The notes below the pieces were generated by a model. It saw only the letters and a program-made list of their open reading frames with translations, had not been told where the DNA came from and ran no database searches. A DNA stretch of 64,000 bases from Rhipidocladum racemiflorum (taxonomy: Eukaryota; Streptophyta; Magnoliopsida; Poales; Poaceae). The position numbers and the translations under genes are program-made. Every line of letters starts with the position of its first letter. Positions within the stretch are counted from its first letter, which is position 1. The DNA is taken from NCBI GenBank assembly GCA_036346355.1, contig CM070591.1, positions 36,922,392-36,986,391 of the forward strand, read 5' to 3'. Positions 44,695 to 55,605 of this stretch are shown here, piece by piece.

Positions 44695-47600
44695 TCAGGG
44701 ATGACTAAGTAATAGGTTTGGAAACTCTTTCTTCAGATCCTCTTCGAGCTCCCAAGTTGCTTCACTTTCGAAGTGGTTGCTCCACTGGAGTCTTCAGAAA
44801 CGGGTGGACTTATTTCTTGTCTCTCGATCCATGGTGCCCAGAATCTTTACAGGGTGCTCCTTGTAAGTCAGATCCTCCTGTAGCTCTATTGACTTCAACG
44901 GTGTCTGCTCATCTGGTACTCAAAGACACTTCTTCAGTTGTGACACATGGAGCACATCATGCACACCTGCCAACGACTGCGGTAACTCCAACCGGTAAGC
45001 AACTTTGCCCCTACGGCTCAAAATCTTAAATGGTCCAACATAACGTGGTGCGAGTTTCCCTTTGGCATGGAATCTCTTAACTCCCTTGAGGGGTGTAACT
45101 CTAAGGTACACGAAATCCTCTAGCTCAAAACTTAAGTCTCGGTGATGGTTATCGGCATAGCTCTTTTGTCTTGACTGATCTACCTTTAACCTTTACCTGA
45201 TCATGGCAATCTGCTCTTCGTCTTATTGAAGAATATCTGGCCCAAAGACATGGCGTTCACCTGTCTCATTCCAATTCAATGGTGTTCGACAAGGTCGACC
45301 ATACAATGCCTCAAAAGGTGACATCTGTAGACTGGCCTGATAGCTATTATTGTAGCTGAACTCCGCGCACGGCAAACTCCTATCCCAAGAGGTAGCGTAA
45401 GCCAATGCACAAGCTCTTAGCATATCCTCCAGAATCTGATTAACTCTTTTAGTCTGTTCATCCGTCTGCGGATAATATGCAGTACTGAAGTTCAAACGGG
45501 TCCCCATGGCTTCATGCAACTTATTCCAAAACCTTGAGGTAAATTGGGTACCTCTGTCTGATAAAATCTTCTTCGGCACTCCGTGCAAATAGACAATCCT
45601 GGTCATGTACAATTCTGCTAATTTATCTCGGCCACCAGAATCCCTCCTTCAGGTCTTGATACATCTTAGCGCTTCCTAGATGAATTGAATACTTGGAATC
45701 ATGGGCTTCTTCCAGAATCAACTGCTTCAGCTCCTTCTTGTTCGGCAAACAGATGCAATCCTTAATCTACAACGTGCCTTGCTCACCCAGTCTGAAGTCC
45801 TTAGCCTTGCCTTCATCAATCTTGGACTTAATCCTGCGGATCTTGTCGTCATCCTTCTGTCCTTCTCGGATTTGGTCCTCTAAGGTAGGCTTCACTTCCA
45901 ACGTGGCTAGGAATATTCCCTGTACTACTTCTAGCCTCAGCTTCTGAAATTCCTCACACAGCTCATCTTGACTCCCTACGGCCATCATATTCATGGTATG
46001 GCCCTTCCGACTCAAGGCATCGGCGACCACATTGCCCTTCCTAGGATGGTAATGGATTCTGATATTGTAGTCCTTGATCAACTCTAGCCATCTCCTCTGC
46101 CTCATTTTCAGATCTGATTGGGTGAAGATGTATTTAAGACTCTTATGGTCCGTATACACTTCGCATCTGTTCCCAATCAGGTAGTGTCGCCACAACTTCA
46201 AGGCATGCACTACGGCTACTAACTCTAGGTCATGCGTTGGGTAATTCTCTTCATGCGTCCTGAGCTGCCTTGATGCATATGCGACGACCTTCTGGTTCTG
46301 CATCAGCACACATCCAAGTCCTTGGCGCGATACATCACAATATATATCAAAGCTTTGATTAATATCCGGTAGGACTAACACCAGCGCTGATGTCAATAAC
46401 TTCTTCAGCTCTCGGAAACCTTTCTCACATTCCGGCGTCCAGTTAAACTTCTCCTTTTTCAACAATTACGTAAGAGGTCTTGCAATTGTCGAAAAGCCTT
46501 CAATAAAACGACGGTAGTAACCTGCCATCCCAAGGAAACTCCGAATCTAGGTCACTATCTTCGGCGGTTCCTAATGTAACACAGCTTCAACTTTGCTTGG
46601 ATCAACAGCGACTCATTTTACAGTCATCACGTGTCCAAAAAACTCCACCTTGTCCTTCCAAAAGTCGCATTTGCTGAACTTGGTGAAGAGTTGCTGTTCT
46701 CTCAGCTTCTCCAAAACTAGCCTCAGGTGTTCTGCATGTTCATCCCTTGTCTTGGAGTAGACTAAGATATCGTCTATGAACACAACAACGAACTTGTCTA
46801 AATACTCCATGAAAACATTATTCATCATATTCATGAAATAAGCTGGCGCATTCGTCAGACCAAAGGACATAACTGTAAACTCATAATGTCCGTATCTCGA
46901 CGAGAATGCGGTCTTCGGGATATCTTCTGATCGGATCTTCAACTGGTGATATCCTGATCTCAGATCAATCTTGGAGAAAACTCTGGCCCCTCTCAACTGG
47001 TCAAACAGATCATCGATCCTGGGTAGCGGGTACTTATTCTTCACGATGACTTCATTGAGAGCACGGTAGTCAATGCACATCTTGAAACTCCCATCCTTCT
47101 TCTTGACAAACAGAACTGGCGCCCCCCACGGCGATGAACTCGGTCTGATGAATTATTTCTCCATCAACTCTTCAAGCTGCTTCTTCATCTCCACCAATTC
47201 TTCAGTTGACATCCGGTAGGGTCTCTTTTCTATTGGTGCTATTCCTGGTACTAACTCAATCACAAATTCTATGTACCTGTCCGGCGGCATACCAGGTAAA
47301 TCTTCAGAAAAAACATCAGGATACTCATTTACCACTGGAACATCTTCTATGCTGACTGTCTTTACACTGTTGACCATCAACTGTCCATCTCGAATGGTGG
47401 TCACTTGAAATTCCACTTTTCTTCCGCACGGGCTCTCAACAAAGATGATTCTTCTTCCACAGTCAAGCACAGCCTTGTGCATGGATAAACAATCCATCCC
47501 CAAGATAACATCTAGGGCCTGGGTTCCCAATATAATAAGGTTCGCTAGGAATTCTACCCCATCTATTATTATTCGCACCCCAGAACATCCTACTTGAGAT

Positions 47601-47800
47601 CAGAGTTCTGACCCAGGGATTTGAACGACAAGCATGCATATAAGATCCACAATCACCAAATCATTCTTAAAAACAAAATCTCGAAAAACAAACGAATGCG
47701 AAGCCCCAGAGTCGAACAATACTGTTGCAGGTACTGAGTTGACAAGTAGCTTACCTAGTACGACATCCGTGACATTCTGAAGTGCATCTGCGGCCACGTG
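44695..47800 (-). pseudogene. pol: pol of B3, with integrase deletion
   Basis: Protease D-S-G-A-S is near 47720. RT is at about 47280-46615, with M-C-I-D-Y and an intact F-I-D-D-I-L-V-Y-S near 46770. RNase H spans about 46380-46060. In integrase, the N-terminal F-W-W-P at about 45640 is joined directly to R-D-K-L-A-E-L. Compared with B1 this removes about 80 residues: the C-C half of the finger and the first catalytic Asp. The second Asp (S-D-R-G) is kept and the catalytic Glu reads Lys (45448-45450), as in B1. The chromodomain ends at a TGA at 44695-44697. Several stops and frame changes lie between blocks. Confidence 0.87.
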
Positions 47801-48930
47801 ATTGACTCGGCCTCTCACCACAGTCTGGGGCGCAGCTCTTGGCTGTATTGCTCCGCGGTTTGCTCCTGGTGCGGGTGTCCTGGCTGGTGTAGAGCCCAAG
47901 TTGAAACGAATTGGGGTCACTCCCGCTGTCTTCTTGGGGCAGTTGTTGGAGAAGTGCCCTAGCTCGTTACATGTATAACAGCGCATCACTGTTCCCTGTT
48001 GACTGCCCGAAGCGGCATTTCTGGCTGGAGCTGGTGTCTGGAAATTCTGATTGACGGGTCTCGGTGCTGGCGACGGTGTCCTTGTTGCATTCTGCGGCTG
48101 GAATCTGAAAAACTAATTCAGCGCAACCCTCAGACGCTGCTATGCTCCCTGGCGTGATCCCTGTTGTTGCATTCTACGTTTCCGGTTCTCATCCAGTTCC
48201 TTGCGCTTGTCCTCGAGAATGAGCGCCTGTTCACAAGTTCCTGGAAATCTGGGAAGGTGTGGGTGATTAGTCCCACCTGCAGTCCAGAGTTTAGTCCCTT
48301 CAGGAAATGAGACTGCATGGGCTTGTCCGTCGCTACATCTTCAGGTGCGTAGCGTGCAAGCTGTGAGAACTTGTTCAGATATTCCGACACCGGTTGATTT
48401 CCTTGTTTCAGTGCCCTGAACTCCTTCTTAAGGTCCATGATCCCTTCTGGCACATGATACTGGCAAAATGCAATGGTAAATTCCTCCCATGTGATGTCCT
48501 GTGGGTTCTCCCGTGTGGCGCAGAAGTTCTCCCACCACTCTGCTGCGGTCCCTTCCAACTGATGAGAGGCGTTGAGCACCCTCTCATTTCCCACACATTG
48601 GGTAATATGCAACTTCCTCTCAATTGACCTTAACCAGTCATCAGCCTACAATGGATTGGCGTTTCCAGAGAAAGTTGGCGAATGAGTCTTCATGAATTCT
48701 GAAAGCCTTGAGTTATGTCGCTATCCTTGATTGACCTGGTTGGCAGTGGCTTGGGAAGTGACTTGCTGCATCATGGCATGCATCAGCTGGGTCTGTGCAG
48801 CAAGAAAGGCTCCAAAGTTCTGCATGTCTACTGGCGGTGCTGGTTGGGGTGCAGGTTCTCCACCATTAGGGTTCCCAGCTGGACGAGAACCACTTCCGTT
48901 GCCTCCAAGGTTTCCGCGGGTGTTCACCAT
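47801..48930 (-). pseudogene. gag: gag of B3
   Basis: The start at 48930 opens M-V-N-T-R-G and follows CAG (48933-48931), as in B1. The gag core lies at about 48650-48290, with H-I-T-Q-C and A-E-W-W-E-N-F-C. It has Gln where B1 has stop codons, which makes it the best reference copy. The zinc knuckle near 47980-47935 is canonical (C-Y-T-C-x4-H-x4-C). A few frame changes and stops (near 48645, 48230, 48110 and 48715) still break it. Confidence 0.86.
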
Positions 48931-49216
48931 CTGTCGATTGCTCCAAGGTTTAGAGATAAGGGGGAAACAAGCATAGATAAGTAATAGAGAAAACTTATGC
49001 GGGGAGGAAGGTGTAACTCAAAATCCAACCGTATTATTTAATCAATAATAACTTGGTATGGTTGCTCACAATGCCTAAGGGCCTTGCAACACATACTGCA
49101 CACTCAGCAAGCAACAAAAATCCAAATCAATTATCACTAAAGTCTAACGCCTCTAAGGGTGACTCTTTATTCTTAGACACGACTCGACGAAGGATTCTCA
49201 ACTGCAAAACCTATGC

Positions 49217-49965
49217 TCACTCGTCGAGAAAACCTGAACTGCCTCCCCGTGGCGGGTGTGGCGGCATAGGCGCGAAGCGATCACCATGCCCCACAACAGT
49301 AGTAGTCGAAGAAGCGGCATCATCCTCAGGCTCAGGCTGTGGTGCTGGCTGGTGCCCCTGCTCAGGTTCTGGTTCCTCCGGGTCTGGGGCGTCCAACTCC
49401 AACACTGGCTCCGGGCACTACCCATACAGTGCGGTCTCCAGCTCTGCGATCCTCTCCGTAGCATAGGTGACGTACTCAGGAGCATTCTCTAGGTGCTTTT
49501 TGCCTTACTCGACCTGCTCGTGAGCCTTCATCAACTCCTGGACTGTGTCATCGATAAGCTCCTCCTAGGCGACGACGAATCTGGCTAAGTGAGTGACGGT
49601 AGCATCGTCATCTTCTATCGGCTTTCGCTGAGCTCTGTTGTCTCGGCGTGGGTGGTGACAGAATAATGTGCCCTCCAACTCTCTAGAGTAAGTGCGAGCA
49701 ATCTGCTGCATCGCTCGACGAGACACCTCCTAGATTCCCATCTCAAATGGGGACCTCTTAGCGTGAAGTGAAAAGGACGACTGAACTTCGTCTTCTCTCG
49801 AGCATACACCGTGATCTTAACGTCCCATCCTATGACCAGTCCTGCCTGCACGATGGTGGTTCCTCGGTAGAGCGGTCTCTCAAAGCCTCCAAGCAACTGC
49901 AGCATATGCCACAACTCAGCGGCGTAGCCTCGCTCACGCTCGGCGTAGTTGTTCTTCATCAACAT
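49217..49965 (-). pseudogene. leader ORF of B3, homologue of the B2 leader ORF
   Basis: The ATG at 49965 follows TTTTGGCAG, a good splice-acceptor match. The first part (49965-49617) keeps the E-L-W, L-G-G-F-E-R-P and I-T-V-Y-A-R-E blocks of the B2 ORF. The middle part (about 49600-49440) keeps A-T-V-x-H-L-A-R, T-V-Q-E-L and R-I-A-E-L-E-T-A-L-Y. The last part is a Pro/Glu/Gln-rich acidic tail ending at a TGA at 49217-49219, beyond the B2 stop. Frame changes and TAG codons (49565-49567 and near 49420) break it. Shared order and spacing in two elements argue for a real gene of the ancestral family. Confidence 0.6.
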
Positions 49966-50164
49966 CTGCCAAAAGACACTCACGTAAGAACTCAAAAGTT
50001 TTTAAAACCAAGGGATAGCAAGAGAAATTCAGCAAAAGGGGTATGAGAAGGGAGAAGGGGATGAGTTGAGACTTCATTCATTGTCTTGTCAAATTTTAAC
50101 TTAAAAAAATAGGTTTTATCCTCACTAAGACCATTCTAACTATGGGTGAGCCTAGAGTCAGTAT

Positions 50165-50177
50165 GGCTCTGATACCA
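50165..50177 (-). other. primer binding site of B3
   Basis: The minus strand reads TGGTATCAGAGCC, followed by CATACTGACTCTAGGC, matching B1 after its PBS. The next base outward (50178) starts TGTAACAACCC, with no GAGG spacer and no family B LTR. Confidence 0.9.
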
Positions 50178-51130
50178 TGTAACAACCCAAAATTTAATTA
50201 CTAGTCATATTGTGCATGGCATGCTCATATCATTCATATTAGAGGTATGATTAACACTTAATCAAGATTTTATAAGTGCTAGCATCATTTTAGTTAGATG
50301 AGTATTGATTTATCATGTTCATGACTCTTTCAAAGTTGCTATCCATTTATACCCAAACTTCATCCACCTTAGTCAATGGCAAGTGGACCCCAAATGTAAG
50401 TGAGAGAATAAAATTCTGCACACCCCCACCTCACTTTTCTCACCTTACCTACTCCTTACCCACCGTTTTACCTCTCCATGACATGTGGGGCCTTGGCCCA
50501 CATGTAAGGGGTGGAGTGGGCAGCTATATAAGCCCCCTCACCTTGGTTTCTCCTCCCCCACACCCTCATTTTCTGCTCACCCTATTCTGAAAATTAGCAC
50601 AAGGGAGAGCAAGAACACCTCCACCACCCTCTCCATTCCATCCCCAAAAATCCATCCAAAGGATTGGTTTGAGCTTGTGCATGTTATACCATCTTGAAGC
50701 TAAGATCAAGGGCTTCAAATCCATCCAAATGGATTGTTGATGGCCCAAGTATTGGGTGAGTTCTAGTCCATTCTTCTCCATCCATTTTCTGAATTTTTGG
50801 GTGGCATTGAGCTCATTCCATTTCTCTCTATGAAAATCATCTCCAAGTTGAGAATCGGATCGTGCATGTTGTGTTGCAAGATTGAGGAGGAGAAGTTGAC
50901 ACTACTACAAGCTTAATAAGATAAGGCATTGCTTCCCCAAGTACGGAGGAGGAATCGATACCGGGAGAACCAACGAAGATCACAACTTTGACGCCATTCC
51001 TCGTTCCATCAACGAACCGAACTTCCCCTAAGTACAAGGACACCCTACAAGTGGTAAGGTTCCACCATAGGTCACATTTTTGAAATGTAGGAGCACATGC
51101 ACCCATACCTATTTTCGGATAGTGCAATCA

Positions 51131-51496
51131 ACCCGGATACTCCGATGTATTTGTTCGGATACTCCGGATTCGTCAGTGCATACGAGTGAACTAGGACCGA
51201 GCAACCCTATCCGGAGGGTCCAGGAATTCATTCGGACACTCCGAACGGGTTGGAAAAAAATTGAAACCGAGAGTGCCAACCCGGACACTCCGGGTCATGT
51301 CCGGACACTCCGGACGTGTCGGCGAAACCAGAAAATGTAACAGAGGGACCCAACCCAGATACTTCAGGTATTTAACCCAGATAGTCAGGTGTACCCGGAT
51401 ACTCCGGATAGTAAACCCGGATACTCCGGGTTAGTCAGCAATAGGGTACCGAGAGGATCAACCCGGATACTCCGAGTTAAAACCGGATACTCCGGA
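51131..51496. repeat. dispersed array of about 12 quasi-palindromic CCGGATACTCCGG motifs
   Basis: Versions of ACCCGGATACTCCGGGT recur about every 20-45 bp (for example 51131, 51162, 51279, 51299, 51391, 51415, 51462, 51482). Inner bases GATACTC or GACACTC are kept. Most copies are near-palindromes. The spacers between them are not repeated, which is unusual for a simple satellite. Confidence 0.85.
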
Positions 51497-54400
51497 CATA
51501 AATGGATCAATTGCTTCTTATATGCATGCTAGGATCAGGAATATAGCCATGATTCATTTCACGCATGGTTGTGCATGTTCTCAGGTTGGTTATTGTTTGT
51601 TTCTTGATTGGTGTTCCTTTGGAATTGGATTTCTCGTTAGGTGTCGACGCTTCGGAAGACCACCCGGAGTACGACTACGCCTACGACGTCAAGGGCGATC
51701 AGCAAGGCACTACTTTACTCCTTGAACATACTTGATCCTATTAATTGCAAATTTTGTTGAAGTTATTTTATCAATTGCATGCTTACTTTCAATTACAAGT
51801 ATATTCGGGGTAGAATGCTTAGCTATTACCCCGTTGACATGTTATCCTTTTACCCTGTTCCTTCGTATTCCATTGTCGCCCTAGGTGATTGGTTTAATTA
51901 TTACATATGGGTTCGTATGATTTGCTTAGCCATGCTTAGAACCTCATTAGAAACCGCGATAGATGGACTTAGTCCATCGGTCGCAATGATAAAAATGATT
52001 ATAATGATGATGGTTTAATTGTGGATATTGTGTAGTAATATTGGATAAGGATCTTAAGGATCAAATACTGGTGACGTCTCTTTGGGTAACTATCGTGCGA
52101 ACTACACGCCATTTATGGGGTCAGCTTAGCCATGTACTTGTGCATGACTAGGGGTGTTTAAACCACGTGCACTCAGAATTCCTTGAGCTTTGTAGAGCGT
52201 CACTGAATGTCCGCAGGAATTCCTCGAACTTTGTGGAGTGTCGGGAATGTCCTTTAAAATCCCTTGAACTTTTTGGAGTTAGGAATGTTCAATAACGGGT
52301 GTATCTAATAACGCAATTGGATATCCAAGTTTTGAGGTTTTTGGTTCGGACGTTTGGTTCTCCTGCTTGTGATCTGTGGAGTTAAAGAGTGGGCAGAGAG
52401 AGAGGTCTTCTATTCTTTTAATATTTGTCCCACCTAATTCTCTCTCTCCCTTCCTTTTTTCTCCCCACCCAGTTGGGTTTTCCCCCCACCAGTGCCCGAC
52501 GCCTTCCCCTGGCTCGCACTGCTCCTCCGCAGCCGGGCAAACAACGCCTCCACTCGCTCGCCCCCGTTCCTCCCGGCCGGCGTCGCCTCTCCCTGCGGTC
52601 GGCGTCACCCCCGGTCACCTCCTCGGCAAGCGCGCCACGCCCGTGGACGTCGCCTTGCCTCCGGATCGGCACCAGCGCCTCCCGCGCGCCACCCCGGCCA
52701 GCGCCGGCTCCAGCCCGGCCAGCGTCGCCCGCACGCCGCCACCAGCTCGGCCCAGCGCCACCTGCGCGTCGCCCCGGGCAGCGCTGTGCGTGCGCCACCT
52801 CCAGCTCGGCCCCGTGCCGCCCTAGCTCCCCTGCTCCGGCGCCCTCTAGCTAGCGACGCCCCTGGCCGGCAGCGAGCTCCCAGCCGGTGCTCCTCTCCCC
52901 CAAGCCGAGATGCCCTCCTTCCTCCTCAGATTTGTGAAGGTATATCTCGCTCGCCATGTGTTCGATGAAATACTTGTGAGGTGCAAACTTGTGTTGTGGT
53001 TCATATGTTTACAGCAGATCGGCGTGAAATGTTCGTTGATTGATTGTAGATAGCGTAGGTTGCTTATTAGCTGTGTCTATCAACTGTTGATTCGTGACCT
53101 GTATATTTGTGGGAGGTTCTGCAGTACTTTATTCGTGGTTGGATTGGCTTGCGTTGCGAACTAGTGTCGAATCCACCCTTCCAATCTATGATTGAGGTTG
53201 GTATTATGCTAGTTGTAGTGTGCGGTTGGCACTTGATGGATTCCACTGAGATCAACTCTCTGATCTGTGATGTTTGAAGAATTAACTAGAGGTCCTTTGC
53301 ACTGATTTTTGTGATGAGGAAGACTTAATAGCTGATGAACTTGGTACTAAGTTACTGGATGATCTTTGAATGCTCGATTAGCTCATGTTGAAAGTAGCTT
53401 TTTAATGGTTCTAGTGCATGGTAGATAATTAGTTGACGCCATGCCTTCAGGATGAACTATTTTCCTAGGTCTGTGATGCTTAGGATTGGGGATTTGTGAT
53501 GCTCAGGTCGAATGTATTTGCACTGAGACCATTAATCAATCTCAAAGTTCAATCAACGGATAACATTCTCAATAAGTGTCATTTAATTATTAAAAAAAAG
53601 GTAAGTGATGAGAATCCAGAGATGTTTGGTTCTTCTGTTTTTATTACAATAGTGTTCACCAAACTCTTTCCAGTTTTATTTCTTTAGTAAGCAGTCAGTT
53701 GAAGGAGAAGCTTAAGATATATATATATAATGTGGTTGCTGATGTCCTGAAAGCATTTGATTGTATCCGTCATGATATGGTACTGAAATTTATGGCTGTT
53801 GTTCTGAAATGTGATGAATATGTCCAAAGGAAAGGTGCAAAAGTAATATGAAATAGGTCTAAGAATGCCATTTATCGCTTTGATTCAAAGTGTCTTAAAA
53901 TGTAGCCATGTAGGTCCAAGAAATATCTCAACTAATATGTACCAAGATTTAGCACCAATGCTTTGGTGGTAAATGGGACTAACCAATACTTTCTGGTTTC
54001 CGTAAAGGACTGCCTTGTTTACATTTTGAAATTTGGTGTTAGATAGTTGGCTTTAAGACCCTCTATTATGAAGATAGGATGGCATGGTATGGTTAGATAA
54101 GTGTGCACTTCCGATTCATACATTTTACTACCGCTCGGAGTTGCATTAGTTGAAAAGTAATAGAGTTGTTTCAGGGTTTAATCGTCATTGTATTAATTAA
54201 AGTTGTGGTTGATCGTGTGGTTAGTAAGTTGTATTTCTTATTATTTCTGTGTTCAGGGGAAGTGGCCTCTTCTTCGCGCGCCACTCCACTTCCTGCGGGT
54301 AAAGGCAAGTACATCAGGTGTATTTGCAATTAAATTGAATGTTTGAAATATATGCCAATGGATATATATGTGTGTGTGTGCATTGATGCATAGAAAGTGC

Positions 54401-54865
54401 ATGTAGATCAATAATATCATTTGATGGTATTTCTTATTAGAAATTGATGCACTGATTACCTTGCTATTATGAAATGCTTGGTCCTATACTCTTAAGTATT
54501 ATGTGATGACTAACCTATGAATACTTGATGAAAAGTATTGGGTATTACGTTATGTTGATATTCTGGCATTAATTTATGATTATGCGCAGGTTGGAAGTGA
54601 ATGCAATTTGTGTGTTTATTTGATGTCTTTTGCATATGTGCATTCATGACAGACGAGGCGTCCCATGTTGATGGGGCCTCGGTGCTCACTCGTAGTGAGT
54701 GCAAAAGTCCTACCTTGTAGTCCCCTTCATCGAGGTGAATGGGAACGAGTCAGTAAGAGTAGGCACCCTCCATCTACGGGATGGAGGGAGAGGGTGAACA
54801 TCGACGGGTGTTCCCTCAGCTATACCGGTATAGGCTACAGAAGGTGCATATGAGCATACCTATGT

Positions 54866-54905
54866 CATTGCATTGCATTGCATTGGATTGAATTGCATTG
54901 CATAA
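54866..54905. repeat. ATTGC pentanucleotide microsatellite
   Basis: Tandem CATTG units (CATTGCATTGCATTGCATTG, then GATTGAATTG variants). Family A LTRs have two or three units at the equivalent site, the same place where the hAT element inserted at 8026. Confidence 0.85.
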
Positions 54906-54920
54906 TGAGGTCTTGTTGTA

Positions 54921-55050
54921 TTGTTGAGTGTGTGAATGCACAGGTTTGGAATGGAGTTGTAGACTCCTTCCATTGCATCGTACATTGAATTGTTGAGCGT
55001 GTGAGTGTTCAGGTTTGGGATAGAGTCGTGGACTCCCCCCATGATTGTCT
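54921..55050. repeat. tandem duplication of about 69 bp
   Basis: Two diverged copies of a unit beginning TTGTTGAGTGTGTGAATG and containing CAGGTTTGG and GACTCC blocks. Confidence 0.75.
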
Positions 55051-55605
55051 AAAGAGCTACGCATAAGAGTTGATTGAGTTATTGAGGGATTTAATGAGGT
55101 GAATGTGGTATTACCATTTTGTTTAATTGTTAACTTTAATTAAAGAAGATTGCCATATTGTGGTTCTGAATGTGTTAATTGTTTATGTTATTATTCTTGG
55201 TGTACTTTGCTGAGTCTTCGACTCACACTTGTTTACTTACTGTTTGTAGGTACCTTGAAGCCGACATGCGTGGAAGGGAGTAGTGGCACGAACACGTTTT
55301 GAATCACTTTAGTTCATTTAACTTGTCGCTTATAATCTTAATGAGTTCATGTCTGGTAATTATTGTGTGGTAGTTGTATGTGCTTGGATGATTATCTCAT
55401 ATTGCTTATGTTGTTGTTATATTCAATAATATCTTTTGTCTGCTGAGTGGATGTCCTAGTTTTAGGGGAGGTGCTGCCGAAATTTTTAATAAATTAGGCA
55501 ACCTCCTACTTGCTCGCTTGCCTTGCTAAATTTTTCTACTAGAGCTTTGTATTTGTTGGGGTTGGGGAGTGTAATATTCGGGGCACGGGGTGCTGGGGTG
55601 TTACA

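Larger units (their letters stand above)
42126..50177 (-). mobile_element. element B3: family B chromovirus lacking a recognisable 5' LTR
   Basis: On the minus strand the order is PBS (50177-50165), leader ORF, gag (48930-), pol (to 44695), PPT (44674-44660) and 3' LTR (44659-42126). No family B LTR lies upstream of the PBS. Instead the PBS directly touches sequence starting TGTAACAACCC at 50178. No target duplication is visible (TGATT before 42126). The coding region is decayed and the integrase carries a large deletion. Confidence 0.85.
50178..55605 (+). repeat. LTR sequence of a third gypsy family (one long or two adjoining LTRs)
   Basis: The start TGTAACAACCC and the end GGGGTGTTACA both look like LTR termini, and a PBS follows at 55608. 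A TATA-like CTATATAAGC at 50523 supports plus orientation. The right part (about 54240-55605) is clearly related to family A LTRs: the AGTAGGCACCCTCC block, ACCGGTATAGG, GGTACCTTGAAGCCGACATGCG and GGAGGTGCTGCCGAAAT. The left part (50178 to about 52290) is not. This is either one 5.4-kb LTR or a separate LTR abutting a family A relative near 52290. GC-rich 52480-52950 gives long overlapping open frames in several phases that I regard as compositional. Confidence 0.6.

Noticed and set aside
52376..52968. Several overlapping open frames of 126-158 codons, rich in Pro, Ala and Arg
   Set aside because: They are open in multiple phases and both strands because the LTR here is very GC-rich. Low-complexity content and location inside an LTR argue against a gene.
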